From positions 1 through 64,000 of the forward strand of contig CBFFRP010000421.1 in NCBI GenBank assembly GCA_965644295.1: a stretch of 64,000 bases of DNA. Direction: 5' to 3'. Below the pieces are notes generated by a model, which saw nothing but the letters and a program-made list of their open reading frames with translations, searched no databases and was not told the origin of the DNA. This DNA comes from Paraphysomonas bandaiensis. Its lineage: Eukaryota; Chrysophyceae. Made by a program: the position numbers and the translations under genes. Shown here piece by piece: positions 1 through 12,437 of the stretch; position 1 is the first letter of the stretch, and every line of letters starts with the position of its first letter.

Positions 1-2
1 AA

Positions 3-3000
3 GGCAAGGCTCACAGGAGGAAACATAGGCGCGAGACAAGGCAAATGATACCGACAAAAACCAGAAGATCGCAGGAGCTTGGAGGACTTATAGCAGTTGA
101 TTTTACTGGACCATTTTCACCTCCAGCAATAGTCACAGGAAACACCGTAGTCTTTGGAGCTACCGATGCAGCTTCAAGATACAGTTGGACATTCTATGGA
201 AAACACAGAACCGAGGATTTTGTCATTGAGTGCATTCAGAAAATTGTGGATTATCTGCATTCGAAAGGCAAACGGCTAATACACTATCATGCTGATGGTG
301 GCCGTGAGCTAGTATCACATCGTGTACTGAACTTGCTGAGAAAATTAGGATCAACCTGGACCTTCAACGCTCCGTACACGCCAGAAGACAACCCCATACA
401 AGAACGACCATGGCGCACGACCAAGGAAAGAACGCTTGCATCCATTTGCAACTCGGGCCTACCACCCAACTTCTGGGAACAGGCTATGTCCACCGTCACG
501 CATATGAAAAATCGCCTGCCATGCGCCACTGCAAAGGGATTCATATCACCGTATCAGTTCATCCACGACGAGGCCCCCGATTTATCTTACGCCAGGATTT
601 GGGGCTGCAAATGCCATACATTCATAGACAAGTCTCAGAGAAGAAACGATTGGTCTCCACATAGCCATATTGGGTACTTCATGGGATACCGAGAAGATGG
701 ACCAGGGTACGTCATATATGTACCTTCACTCAAGGACTTCGTAATCTCAAGTCACGTCTTTTTCAATGAGTGCATCCCCGACGTCAAGGAAAACTACTAC
801 GCTGAAATCGAATCATCACTGAGAGAAGAAAATTCAGAGAATCGAACAACCGAGAGCTTCCAATACCTCGTTGGAATGACCCACACAGATCCACAGGATG
901 GCCTCCAATACATCACGACAAGAATCACAGTCATCAAAGGCCACGTGGCTGCTTACAGAGGATTGGCCCCACGAGAAAATGAAGGGCGAGTCATCGAGTT
1001 AAATGACCCAATACACGCTGCGGACATCGAAAGATACACCGCCGAGCACTTCAGTTATCAGAACGCGGTATCACCCCCGCAAGAGGAACCAGGATGCCCC
1101 GTGGAAGGAACAGCTCCAGGGAGGAGCAGTTCAACCGACAGCCGTCATGACGCCACACGGGGCGGGAGTCACAGCCATTTGAGAGGACCCTACTCAAATG
1201 AAAAGGAGGCAAGGCCTCGCCGCACAGCAGAAGCTCAGCGGAATACAGTGCCGAAGGAGGCACGGGGTGACAACAAGCGTGATCACCCTGCTCGTAAGGT
1301 CAAACGAGCTATCAAGACTGTGAATTCCCAGGGTGACAGGAGCCGGCAAAGCCAGGATGGCACAATTACGGGTGTAAGGACACCCCACCGACACAAGGTG
1401 AGCCGTTGCGTAAAGAAAAGTCTCCACAGCAAGAGGCAGACCAGGAAAAGGGTAATCATGAATGTACACAAATTCGGTGATAATATATACCACTGTGATG
1501 TTGATAAAAGATATTTGTACAACCACAAAACACCTGATAAACATGATAGTTACAGAACATTATACATGAATGATGTTGACATCATTATGCATGCAAATGA
1601 CACATGTAGCAATGATGTACCTAACACACCTAACAATGTTGGCGAGGCACTATCAGGCAGGTACAAGGAACAATGGCTGAAAGCCATCAACAAAGAAATC
1701 AAGTCTCTAGAGAGCAAAGGCTGTTGGAGGATAACGACACCACCAGCAAATTCCAACATTATAAGGGGAAAATTCGTGTTTAGGGTAAAGGTCAAGCGAG
1801 ATGAGGTTACCTTCAAGGCGAGGTTAGTGGCTCAAGGTTTCTCCCAGGTCGAGGGTAAAGACTACAACGAAACCTACAGCCCAGTCGCAAAGGCCACATC
1901 AATGAGAACAGTCATAGCACTAGCAACTATACTTGGGTTGGAGCTTCACCAGGTAGATTTCTCCACTGCTTACATCAATGCAGACCTCCAAGAGGAAATT
2001 TACATGTATCCACCCGCTGGTCTCAATGTTCCAAACGGTAAAGTCCTCAGACTTCTAAAGAGTATATACGGACTCAAACAGTCCGGGTTAAATTGGTATA
2101 AATGTTGTACTAATTATTTGTTAGACTGTGGTTTTACCAGATTAGTGTCCGACCCGTGCATATTCACGAAATCAATCAATGGTCGACCCATAATTCTGGC
2201 AGTTTACGTCGATGACATCATTATCGCCGGTAAAAGTAGGACTGACATCATCCAAATCAAGAATTCGTTAGCTGAAAAATTCGACATTCATGATCTCGGC
2301 CTCCTAGATTACTACCTCGGCATATTCGTCAAACAGGATATACAGAATCGAACTACGACACTAAATCAATCTCAATACATACGGAACCTACTCCACAGAT
2401 TCAACATGGAAGATTGCAAGCCACGTAGTCACCCCATGACAACAAATTTTCATATAGACATTCTCGAAAAGAAACAACTATCTCAAGAAAATCAAGAATT
2501 TGTCCAAAATTTTCCTTACAAGGAGCTCATAGCCGCATTAAACATACTTAGGTACCTCAAAGGCACTATCGATCAAGGTCTACAGTACTCCGGGAAGTCT
2601 GTTACTTTAACTGGATTCGCTGACAGTGATTGGGCACGCTGTAACTTGACTCGCAGGTCGACCACAGCGTTTTGCTTCTTTATTGGAAATTGTCTCATTT
2701 CCTGGCAATCACGACTCCAGACCACTGTAGCTCTATCCTCTACAGAAGCGGAGTACATGGCACTATCAACAGCATGTCAAGAAGCTATTTGGCTACGGTC
2801 ACTACTCTCGGAATTGGGCTTCCACATGCCATACTCAACAACCATATGGTGTGACAACAAAGGTGCAATTCAACTATGCCTAAACCCCGTACACCACCGA
2901 CGAACAAAACATATTGCCATCAGATATCACTTCATAAGAGAACAAGTCGCATCGCACTCTATTATTGTTGATTACATGCCTACAAACGAGATGCTGGCCG

Positions 3001-3158
3001 ACATTCTAACTAAACCCCTCACATCAAACACGTTCCACAGATTGCGGGATTCACTAATGGGGGGGGGAGGTATCAACATACCTGCTAGCAATAAAAGAAC
3101 AAAAGTATCTATCCCACCGGCAGAGAACTCAACCAAGAGACCACGATGGATGACTTAG
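3..3158 (+). CDS. Copia polyprotein, C-terminal part (integrase-RT-RNase H), internally deleted
   Basis: The reading frame is open from the window edge, so the first ATG (45) is internal and the protein is 5'-truncated by the window. The opening residues GKAHRRK match the end of the GAG-pre-integrase region. The integrase core follows with its acidic residues in AVDFTGPFS, HADGG and NPIQERPWR. A long charged, low-complexity linker comes next. Reverse transcriptase shows KARLVAQGFSQ, QVDFSTAYINADL and the catalytic YVDD. RNase H shows FADSDWA, SSTEAEYMAL, WCDNKGA and LADILTKPL. There is one oddity: the segment that normally separates the PY(K/R)E motif from ILRYLKGT, about 45-50 residues in relatives, is missing here (near 2517-2565). 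The frame is kept but the copy is probably defective. No stop codons interrupt it. Confidence 0.93.
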   Translation, partial: GKAHRRKHRRETRQMIPTKTRRSQELGGLIAVDFTGPFSPPAIVTGNTVVFGATDAASRYSWTFYGKHRTEDFVIECIQKIVDYLHSKGKRLIHYHADGGRELVSHRVLNLLRKLGSTWTFNAPYTPEDNPIQERPWRTTKERTLASICNSGLPPNFWEQAMSTVTHMKNRLPCATAKGFISPYQFIHDEAPDLSYARIWGCKCHTFIDKSQRRNDWSPHSHIGYFMGYREDGPGYVIYVPSLKDFVISSHVFFNECIPDVKENYYAEIESSLREENSENRTTESFQYLVGMTHTDPQDGLQYITTRITVIKGHVAAYRGLAPRENEGRVIELNDPIHAADIERYTAEHFSYQNAVSPPQEEPGCPVEGTAPGRSSSTDSRHDATRGGSHSHLRGPYSNEKEARPRRTAEAQRNTVPKEARGDNKRDHPARKVKRAIKTVNSQGDRSRQSQDGTITGVRTPHRHKVSRCVKKSLHSKRQTRKRVIMNVHKFGDNIYHCDVDKRYLYNHKTPDKHDSYRTLYMNDVDIIMHANDTCSNDVPNTPNNVGEALSGRYKEQWLKAINKEIKSLESKGCWRITTPPANSNIIRGKFVFRVKVKRDEVTFKARLVAQGFSQVEGKDYNETYSPVAKATSMRTVIALATILGLELHQVDFSTAYINADLQEEIYMYPPAGLNVPNGKVLRLLKSIYGLKQSGLNWYKCCTNYLLDCGFTRLVSDPCIFTKSINGRPIILAVYVDDIIIAGKSRTDIIQIKNSLAEKFDIHDLGLLDYYLGIFVKQDIQNRTTTLNQSQYIRNLLHRFNMEDCKPRSHPMTTNFHIDILEKKQLSQENQEFVQNFPYKELIAALNILRYLKGTIDQGLQYSGKSVTLTGFADSDWARCNLTRRSTTAFCFFIGNCLISWQSRLQTTVALSSTEAEYMALSTACQEAIWLRSLLSELGFHMPYSTTIWCDNKGAIQLCLNPVHHRRTKHIAIRYHFIREQVASHSIIVDYMPTNEMLADILTKPLTSNTFHRLRDSLMGGGGINIPASNKRTKVSIPPAENSTKRPRWMT

Positions 3159-3323
3159 AGATCTACGGAGTTTCCCACGAGTATGCTGTATGTTGACATC
3201 AGTGTAATCCACAATCTGTGATTGCACTCGTGGGTTTTACCCTCAGTAGAACTATCTCCAAATATATACACCTATATCCATATTTCTATGTATACGCCAT
3301 ATGATTATTTCATTGAGGGGGAG

Positions 3324-3646
3324 TATTAGGAGTCATTGATTCACGTATATCTCTTAACGCGTGAATACAACACACATATACAATGAAATACCAAATAGAC
3401 TGAATAATTACCAAACTATACATGATACGCGACTGTACAAGATACGCACATGTGTGTGGTGCTAACGCTCTGCTCAAACGTGTCTTGCTATTATACTATT
3501 AGGCCTTATCGTTCAATCTTTATCTCTAATAATATCAAGTATATTCTTACTAAATATTAAGACTAACCTTAAATCTTATTTGATCTACGTCAAACTTGTG
3601 TCTATTTTGCCTGACAACTACAAGTAATATATCACAACTTCTAATG
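3324..3646 (+). repeat. Putative 3' LTR of the copia element
   Basis: It starts directly after the polypurine tract with TATTAGGAGT. The proposed end, ACTTCTAATG (3637-3646), is an imperfect inverted match (8 of 10) to the start. The length would be about 323 bp, in the usual range for copia LTRs. The right boundary is inferred only from this inverted match because the 5' LTR is not in the window. Confidence 0.5.
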
Positions 3647-4764
3647 CTGGAATACCCAGCTGTTTGGTTGTACTAACATTTACTCCATTTTGATATGCAT
3701 TTGATATATGCAAAGGAAAATTTCGGTAGTAGTTCTAACTGAAAAATATATTGTCTATTGTCATTCCTTAAGACTTAAGACGGCGGGTTGCTTTCCTGGG
3801 TCGCAAGGTAGCAATTATAAATTATTGAATAAGATGAAAATTTTCAAGTTGTGAAGTTGCTTGCAGCTAAGCTAAGTAGTCATATACTCATTCATTGGAA
3901 TGGACGTAATACTTAACCTAATCACAATCATTCAATGTTTAACTACATTGTCAACCAATTTCGGTGGAAATACCTATCTAACTAGATGAAAACCTCGTAA
4001 TTAATTAATTGTGAATTAGAGTTCAACAATGACGAGATCATTTGGATGTCAATGGTATTCGCATCGTCAGAATTAAATACTTCAATTCAAACTGTACCCA
4101 TTCATGAATGAAGAAAACGATAAATTCATGCAAGTCGTCACACTTCTACATCGTAATGAAATACGAATAGGCTAGTATCACACCTATATGCACCCACTGC
4201 ATATACTACTGCAAATTATTCACCGTAGAAGATTGAAAGTAGAACGCCGGATCTGGTAAAGTACCTGCTTCACAGGTTTTGCTGAATAAAACTACGGTGA
4301 CTTCTCCCCCACCGCTACAGAGGTCAGTGTTGTGAAAACGGTACCGCGAAGGTTGCTTGTAAGCGCGTCGACGAGCAAATGCTTGCGGAGATGCAATCGA
4401 CTGCATAGAAGTAACGCTGTCATGAATGAATGGTACTACACTCCGCTGACAGTGCAAGCTTAAGTATGTCACTGTTGCATAAGACCATGAATATAACCAC
4501 CACTACTTTGACAGATATGGAACACCTTCATATTCATATTAATACCACTTACTAGCATATCAAGACATGCACGCAGTTAGTATTGTGCTGGTATTATACG
4601 TGCACTTAAAGGGAGTATCACATTCACGTATTTCAATTGCATCGACACGAACTCTATACCAGCAATGCAAGGTTCGATGTAGTTAAAACGACGACATGGT
4701 GCAGAGGGTTCTTTAGTACAGCACCTTGCAAACAAGGCCCCAACTCCTGATGGATACGATCCGT
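3647..4764. other. Intergenic, no gene recognised
   Basis: This is AT-rich sequence between the copia LTR and the GTAT array. A minus-strand frame of 88 codons at 4206-4472 has no recognisable motif and no splice context, so I do not call it a gene. I see no RNA gene. Confidence 0.6.
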
Positions 4765-5554
4765 GTATGTATGTATGTATGTATGTATGTATGTATGTAT
4801 GTATGTATGTATGTATGTATGTATGTATGTATGTATGTATGTATGTATGTATGTATGTATGTATGTATGTATGTATGTATGTATGTATGTATGTATGTAT
4901 GTATGTATGTATGTATGTATGTATGTATGTATGTATGTATGTATGTATGTATGTATGTATGTATGTATGTATGTATGTATGTATGTATGTATGTATGTAT
5001 GTATGTATGTATTTATGTATGTATGTATGTATGTATGTATGTATGTATGTATGTATGTATGTATGTATGTATGTATGTATGTATGTATGTATGTATGTAT
5101 GTATGTATGTATGTATGTATGTATGTATGTATGTATGTATGTATGTACAGTATGTATGTATGTATGTATGTATGTATGTATGTATGTATGTATGTATGTA
5201 TGTATGTATGTATGTATGTATGTATGTATGTATGTATGTATGTATGTATGTATGTATGTATGTATGTATGTATGTATGTATGTATGTATGTATGTATGTA
5301 TGTATGTATGTATGTATGTATGTATGTATGTATGTATGTATGTATGTATGTATGTATGTATGTATGTATGTATGTATGTATGTATGTATGTATGTATGTA
5401 TGTATGTATGTATGTATGTATGTATGTATGTATGTATGTATGTATGTATGTATGTATGTATGTATGTATGTATGTATGTATGTATGTATGTATGTATGTA
5501 TGTATGTATGTATGTATGTATGTATGTATGTATGTATGTATGTATGTATGTATG
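4765..5554 (+). repeat. (GTAT)n tetranucleotide array, ~790 bp
   Basis: This is a nearly pure GTAT repeat of almost 200 units. There are two visible interruptions: a G-to-T change at 5013, and GTACAG at 5145-5150, which shifts the phase. It ends about 195 bp before the Raptor start codon. Open frames across it (Met-Tyr-Val-Cys or Ile-His-Thr-Tyr periodicities) are artefacts of the 4-bp repeat read in triplets. Confidence 0.98.
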
Positions 5555-5748
5555 ATATGATCAGGTTAGGATGGTTTGGAGCTGCTGTTAATCGTCTCAT
5601 ATCTCCAGGAGAGTGTGCAGGCATAACTTCTCTGTTATGTAAAGTGTTTCCAATATGTCTGTATGTCATATCATTTCAAGCCATATCTAAAATAGATATA
5701 CTCATATCTGTTGCCTTTAGTTTGATATCGAGAGTTTAGTTTTTAGAA

Positions 5749-8700
5749 ATGATTCGAAACACTTCAAAGAGATCTTTACCTTCATTCGATGCCGCACCAC
5801 TTCCAATACTCAACAGTCCAGAGTACACATCGTCTAATCCTCAATTAAATCATTTGTTTATTGATAATCAGTACTTTAGTGAGCCATGGCATTCAGATTA
5901 TTTTATGAATGTATGTAACCCGCTGCCTCTAGTTTTATATGAAATACTAATGTGATGATATTAGGCCCCTGAAGAAAGTCATTTTAAAGAGCCATGGAGG
6001 TTGAAAGAAAAGATGAAAACTTCTGGAGTTGCCCTAGTTGTTTGTTTAAACATTGGTGTTGATCCTCCCGATATTGTCAAACCTGCCAATTGCGCTCGCC
6101 GTGAATGTTACTTTGACCCGAGCATCGCACCCAAACAAAAGAGTTTGGAGATCATCGGCAATTCACTCCAGACACAATACCAGAAATGGCAATCAAAAGC
6201 AAAGTATAAGCAGTGTCTGGACCCGACTGCTCATGAGCTGGAGCGTATTTGCGTAAACCTGCGACGTCAGGTAAAGAACGACAGACTGCTTCTCCACTAC
6301 AATGGCCACGGTGTACCAAGACCCACAAAGAATGGCGAGATGTGGGTATTTGGGAAGCACTATACGCACTACATGCCAGTGTCAGTTGATGAATTGAGGG
6401 GTTGGCTGGGCGAGCCTTCGATATTTGTACTTGACTGCTCCGGGGCGGGCGCATTGCTGCCTCATTTCCGGGATCCATTACATCACTCAAGCGATAATAA
6501 AAGCTCTCAAGATATATACGCTGGCAACCGAGAAGGGACAGACCGCCAGTCTAGCCTTTCCAATGTTGATAGTGACCGTACGAATGGTGGGGCGGGTAAG
6601 CCCAACGCGAGTGCTCCTGATTCTTCCTGTATTGTGCTCGCGGCGTGCCAAGCGGATGAAATTCTTCCGGTTGACCCGCAGTATCCTGCCGACATCTTTA
6701 CAGCTTGTTTAACCACCCCTATACCCATCGCCCTTCGGTGGTTTATTGTACAGGTATTCGTCCTGTATACTTCCGTATTCTGTATCTTATGTTTGCTTTA
6801 CTGTTATCTACATTCTACAGAACCCGCACCTTTCTTCTGAGATGAGTCTTGATATTGCCGAGAGCATTCCTGGAAAAGATACAGACAGAAAGAGTCCTAA
6901 AGGGTTGTTGAATTGGATTTTTACGGCAGTTGCAGACACTATAGCCTGGAGCGTACTGCCATCTTCCATGTTTCAGAAAATGTTTAGACAGGACCTACTT
7001 GTGGCGTCCTTGTTCCGGTGAGTTGACAAGAAATTCAAACCTTAACGAATGTCTCACTATATATGATTTAAGGAATTTTCTTCTTGCCAAACGCATTATG
7101 CGTAGTTTCAACTGCACACCGCAATCACAGCCATCACTCCCGGACTGTTCTACCCACCCCCTGTGGCAAGCGTGGGACTCTGCCGTAGAGCACTGCCTAC
7201 TGTACGTCCGCTCGCTACAAAAGGCTGGTCCAGGAGGGCTAGGAGACGGTCAGACAGGAGCGGCCGTCAGTGCCCAGCGAGCGGTGGGGCAGGGGAATGG
7301 AAACTCTTCACCAGTCATACAATCGTCATTTTTTAATGATCAACTTATGGCATTCGAAGTTTGGCTCGACTTTGGTGGGCCCGGGGGTTGCTACAAGGAC
7401 AACAAAGAGCCCCCTGTGTGTCTGCCTATCCTTTTACAGGTTAGAGAAACATTACAATCACTTTATTACTACAATCACGTTTATCATGCCGTTGCACCAT
7501 ATATAATCTTTGCTGTGTTGCATGTAAATTGCGCTTTATGTGATATACTAGGCATTACTATCACACGCACATCGTCTGAAAGCACTCCATTTGCTCCGAC
7601 GGTACGTCACCCTGGGACCTGAGGCCGTGCATTCCATCCTTGCTGTCGGTGTATTCCCCTACATTCTGAGACTATTGCACAACCCTGTGGCAGAAATCCC
7701 ATATGTACTCATGTCTATATGGACTTATGTTATTGGGTTTGACAACTCTTGCCGCGAAGAGCTTGTTAAAGATATTCGAGATAAAGCAGAGAGTAAGTTC
7801 TTACAGTGTCTGAAGAGCACGGATGCTCCCTATCCGGAGCGTACAATGGCTGCATTTGTGCAGGCGGAAATATGCAATGGCTATCGTGCCGGGCAGCAGG
7901 TGTTTCTCAATCTTAGCGTGCACCGTGTGCTGTCGTCACTCCTTGCTGAGCCAGATGTGATGTGTCACTCACACCTCAAGAAGTGGATAGCGCTTTGTCT
8001 ATGTAAAATATGTGAAGACTTTCCTCAGGCCAAACGACAGTGTATAGTTGACGAAACCCACTTTTACTTATACCCGCTACTGCAAGATTCCCACCCGGCT
8101 GTGCGAACAGCAGCTGTGCTAGCGCTGGGGGAGCTTTTTGGCGCATCTACGTTGGTTTACCCCGCTGTGGCCCCACCGGACACTAAACTCACTCAAGAGC
8201 AAAGCGATATTCGATCAAAAGAATTAGAAATTTCTATGCAAATTCTCGAAAGTTGCGCAGATGGCTGTGCCGCGGTGAGGAGGGAAGCTATCATTGCGCT
8301 GTCCAAGGTACGCCATGTACAGTTACACATTGACTTCTATATGGAAACTTTTTTATCATGAGGTTAGTAACATAATACTTTTATGTACAGATGGTTTTGT
8401 TACCCATTCACTACGAATACATCAAGCTGATTGCTGTTTCAATTTCATCTATCACCGGGGACACGGAATCATTAGTTCCCGACGAGGAGCCTCCACAACC
8501 CACCGCATATGGTACACCCAAGACATCCCCCAATCGGCCATCTTCCAGCAAACACTTTTCTCCAACGAAGCCTAGTAAACAGACCCCGAGACAAACTCCA
8601 AGTAAGAGTACTAGGGAGAAACGTGACAACACGAGCTCGTCACCACGAGCAACAAGGCCCAACTGGAGCATTAGTCCGAAACAGTCTGCCGAGTTGATTG

Positions 8701-11446
8701 ATAGCATCACAATGTATGTGGAACGCCGTGAATTGTGTGGAGACGCGATGTCACAAAGCCAGAGCGTGTTGTGGAATTGTGCTCCCGATGTAGCTCATTC
8801 AGTACCACCGTCTCATGCTCCTCCGCCATTGGAGATTGATGAGGACAATATGATATCACTGGAGGATGTGCCAGAGAGCATAGAGTTTAGTTTCCCGAGG
8901 TTAGATCCAACATTCATAGTATGTATATTTAGTCACATATTCACTTATAGACATATTGCCTCCTCATACGTTCAGTTGTGGTTGTGTCTTCTGGAAGTGC
9001 AAAAGAGTGACCCCCATCCTCCCGTAGCCAGGGCGGCGAAGGCAATCTTTTTTCATATTAAAGTGCAGGTGCTAGATCATGAAATTGTGCAAAACATTCC
9101 ACAACATTGATGTGGTCATCTGTAGATAGTTTTGATTTGTCAATGTCATATTATTGTTATTTGCTCATATCACACGATGCAGATGACTAGGGAGATGCTA
9201 ACCGAGCCGACCGAGAAAGGTGACCTTGCTGGTAGTGCCCGTCGAAGTGAAGGTGGTTGGGGTGGGGCCCCTATGAACCTACGAGACCTGCGGGACCCCA
9301 CCCGCCCTATATCTCAAGATATATATCGTTCCAGTCCACGGGCTCAAGAACGACCTCCTCTGCATGGCCTCTCGTCAGCGTCTCCCCTATTTCTCGCCAT
9401 CCCTGAAGGGTCCCCTCGAAATGGCGACGGCGACCGGCGTCCAGCCACGGCCTTTGCTTTGGAGGGGGTTGACAGTGTAACCAGTGACCACGGACAACAG
9501 AAGATGGCGTCAGATCTTGCACTCATGAGTAACGCATACGACTGGAATAGGTACGGCCGGTTCCAATTTTTTCTGTTTTAATGTGTTCTTTTCGCTGTTC
9601 ACATTTATAGAAAGTTTTTTTTAAGGCCTGATATGGGGTATGATCCGGTGTGTGACCTTCTCAGTCCTGAGGGACGAGAGCGCTCTAATCGGTGTGTATA
9701 TTGTGGGTTTAGTGGCTGAGTATGCGAATTTAATCATTCTATTTCAGACTGTTGATGCGGGCAGAAGTCACAGATCTCTCAAACCGAATCGCCGAGAGTT
9801 TCCGCCCTATTCATGACAGTGGTCTGGCAACCTTACTGATGGAAAAGGACCTATCTCCAGATTCGAATGAGAGCTATATGCAGTCGGTGGTGCATACTAA
9901 CAACAGTGGAAATGTCGTCGACCAGCCGCAGAGACAGGGGATGCATGCAGCTCTGCTGCCTTCCTCCCTTACGAAGTTTGAGAGCAAGGGTATATTACGC
10001 GTAGAAAATGCATCTTTGACATCGAATGCGATGTTTCATGCATTTCACGATATCCTAGCGGTCTCTGATGACAAGGGGGTTGGTATTTGGTCACTAGATA
10101 GTGGGACTCAGATCATGCATATAAAATCAGCTTCCGCTTCCAACTCATCTACTTTACTTAATTCAACTGTTGAACCCTCGCTGCCTCTTGGCTCAACCGG
10201 AAAGCGTGGTAATTCTGTTCCAGCCTTTACCGGCCAAGACAGTGCACTAATCACAAGCATGTCGTGGGTAAACGAGTCTCTCGACTCGCTGCTCATGGTT
10301 GGTAGCGAGGACGGAGCGGTGAAGATATGGCGCGATGTCGGGGACTCAATAGACGACACGCTACGAGCATCACTGGAGGGTTCAGCTAGTAGCTCTGAGC
10401 ATAATGCTGCCTCGGGTGTTGTCCTTGCCTCTGCGTTCAAGGCGTTACCAGATATTGCTGGAAGCTCTGTTGGTTCGGGAATGGTGATGTCATGGCAGCA
10501 AAGCGCAGGACTACTGAGTGTAGCGGGAAATAGCCCCGTGATCCGGTTGTGGGATGTCTCTCAGGAGAAGTGCGTGACAACATTTCAAACAGGAATGGAG
10601 ACGTGTACAACTACTCTAGTCTCACAGACATCTGCAGTTCGTGGGGGGCTAGATGCCACCTCATCATGGGGGTGCAGCATTGCTGGCCGAAATGCGGATG
10701 AATACCTACAACCTGGATCTGGATCCATATTTGCCTGGAGTTTTGCGGGGTTCGCTGACGGATCAATTGGAATATACGACCAGAGGGTGGATTCCCGAGG
10801 AGGCCGGGTGCATGCCGCGAAGGAGCATGACTCGTGGATAGTTGGCGCCTATCTACGGGCGGATATACCAGAAGTAAGTGTCATTACCTAGGCTAATATA
10901 TATGAATGGATAAGTTACGTTAAATTTGATACCGTTTAAGGACATGAGTGTGTTTATGCTGTAATGGGCTGCGGTGCAGGTTATTACTGGTGCTGTGTCT
11001 GGAGGAGTGAAATTCTGGGACATTCGCTCTATGCGTTCATACAAGACTATAGAGGTAGATTTTATGTTTAGCTTAAAGGCACAGTATGTGCTAATGAATC
11101 CATTTCTTTTGTGTGTAGGTCCACAAGTCACCACTTACTGCATTGAGTGTCCATAATTGTGCGCCCATCATGGCCACCGGTTCCCAAGCACAGTTCATAA
11201 AGATACTTACTCTGGCTGGAGATCAATTAGGAATGATTAGGTAGGTAGTATAGTGCTTCTGAGTGTGAAATAGCCTTTCTCTACAAGATTACTATACTGA
11301 TTGTGTACGACTGCAGGTATCATGATGGCTTTATGGGTAACAGGATTGGTCCCGTTTCGTGTCTAGCCTTTCACCCTGTCCGTATGTTGATGGCAGCGGG
11401 ATCAACAGATAACCTCCTATCTATATATTCAATTCCAGATGGATAA
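5749..11446 (+). CDS. RPTOR: Raptor (TORC1 subunit KOG1/Mip1/RPTOR)
   Basis: Raptor is the scaffold of TOR complex 1 and recruits substrates to the TOR kinase at the lysosome or vacuole. Exons: 5749-5910, 5965-6753, 6821-7017, 7073-7439, 7552-8307, 8391-9068, 9183-9550, 9611-9691, 9748-10873, 10980-11054, 11119-11240, 11317-11446. They join in frame to about 1616 residues, somewhat longer than the human protein. The N terminus holds the raptor N-conserved caspase-like domain ([31 protein letters not shown]), then [38 protein letters not shown] and HEAT-like repeats. The C terminus is a WD40 propeller ending in [20 protein letters not shown]. Ser/Pro-rich linkers (about 8460-8660 and 9190-9530) are lineage-specific. 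A 57-bp in-frame stretch (8919-8975) may be an additional intron. The array 4765-5554 lies just upstream. Confidence 0.96.
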
Positions 11447-11618
11447 TTTAATTCTGTGGTGGTTATATTCCCAAGTCTATCCGAGAAGTGTGTATTGTAG
11501 CTGGTTACTGTGGAATTTTTAATAATTAATAGTAAATTGTGCATTCGAAAAGTGATACTAGCACATCTTCACGGAAGCATAGTTTTGATACACCGCAATA
11601 TATTTTTTGATAAATTAG

Positions 11619-11924
11619 GCACCTGCACACGAAGGTGAACTCGATGAAGAGAAAGATGAGGAGGAGGAAGACGAGACCATTCGTTTACTTAAAGACAACC
11701 GAAAATGCAAAAAAGCACGCACCAAACTGCCAACACAATATCGTTGCATGAAGCATTTGTATAGCACTACCAATGCTTGTAAGAGGTTGTTTAGCAGAGC
11801 TAAGATTGTTTTGACTGATTTTCGCAAGCGAATGACACCTAGACACCTTGAAATGTTGATTTCTCTGCGTGCAAATCGGCATCTTTGGGATGATATTATA
11901 GTTCAGAAGGTATATCAAGTATAA
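11619..11924 (+). pseudogene. hAT transposase C-terminal relic
   Basis: This open stretch of about 100 codons has no start codon. It has an acidic run, then TTNACKRLFSRAKIVLTDF, a TPRHLEMLISL segment and LWDD. This pattern (ACxRLFS..K.....R..M.P....ML..L..N..LW) is the hAT-family dimerisation domain at the transposase C terminus. The rest of the transposase is not recognisable upstream. The segment lies 170 bp past the Raptor stop, in AT-rich DNA. Confidence 0.75.
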
Positions 11925-12437
11925 TTGCAATTATAATTGACTCTAGCTTGCTCCAATTAATTGTTAGTTAATTGCAATAAATTAATCAAAATAATGCCAC
12001 CTTTTTATGGTGAAAAGTTATTAAAAATCGTAATTTTTATAGCAAAAATCCAATTTTTAGGATAAAGTCGAAGATTGATGAAAGATTATAATATTCATAT
12101 TGAATGTCTTATTATTTAGCAATAGGCGTTGAATATAATATCCATAGTAGGATTATCTCACATAGCATAATTTCATTTAATTAATTAGCGATATGAACGA
12201 TAAACTGTACCAGAAGTCTTTGAGAAAATCAATGATAATAACGAAGAGCTTGCAAAAGAGACTCCACATTAGCCATGATTGACCGCTACTTGCTTCTATC
12301 TAATCATTTGCGATCATGCGAGTTTGGTTCCGACGTGTTAAAAGTCTAATACCAAGTGAAAAGGTGCATGTCAAGCGTGCAATTACGGGAGGAATTGGAA
12401 TTGTTTTAACTCTAGTGTCCATACAATTATATAGAGG

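Larger units (their letters stand above)
1..3646 (+). mobile_element. Ty1/copia LTR retrotransposon, 5' part outside window
   Basis: This is the 3' portion of a copia-type LTR retrotransposon. The order integrase, reverse transcriptase, RNase H, then a purine-rich tract and an LTR-like segment is diagnostic of Ty1/copia (gypsy has integrase last). A polypurine tract GAGGGGGAG lies at 3315-3323, and the putative 3' LTR begins just after it at 3324. The 5' LTR, gag and protease are beyond the left edge, so target-site duplication cannot be checked. The element sits upstream of a long GTAT array and has no evident link to neighbouring host genes. Confidence 0.93.

Noticed and set aside
4206-4472. 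88-codon minus-strand frame
   Set aside because: No motif, isolated in AT-rich DNA near the copia LTR.
4765-5554. Possible CRISPR or telomere-like array
   Set aside because: A pure 4-bp unit with no spacers; it is a simple microsatellite and not a telomeric motif.
4726-5739. Long frames of Met-Tyr-Val-Cys and Ile-His-Thr-Tyr repeats (also at 29334-30025, 46198-46858, 59690-60209)
   Set aside because: They are a 4-bp microsatellite read in three frames on both strands and end where the array ends, so they are not genes.
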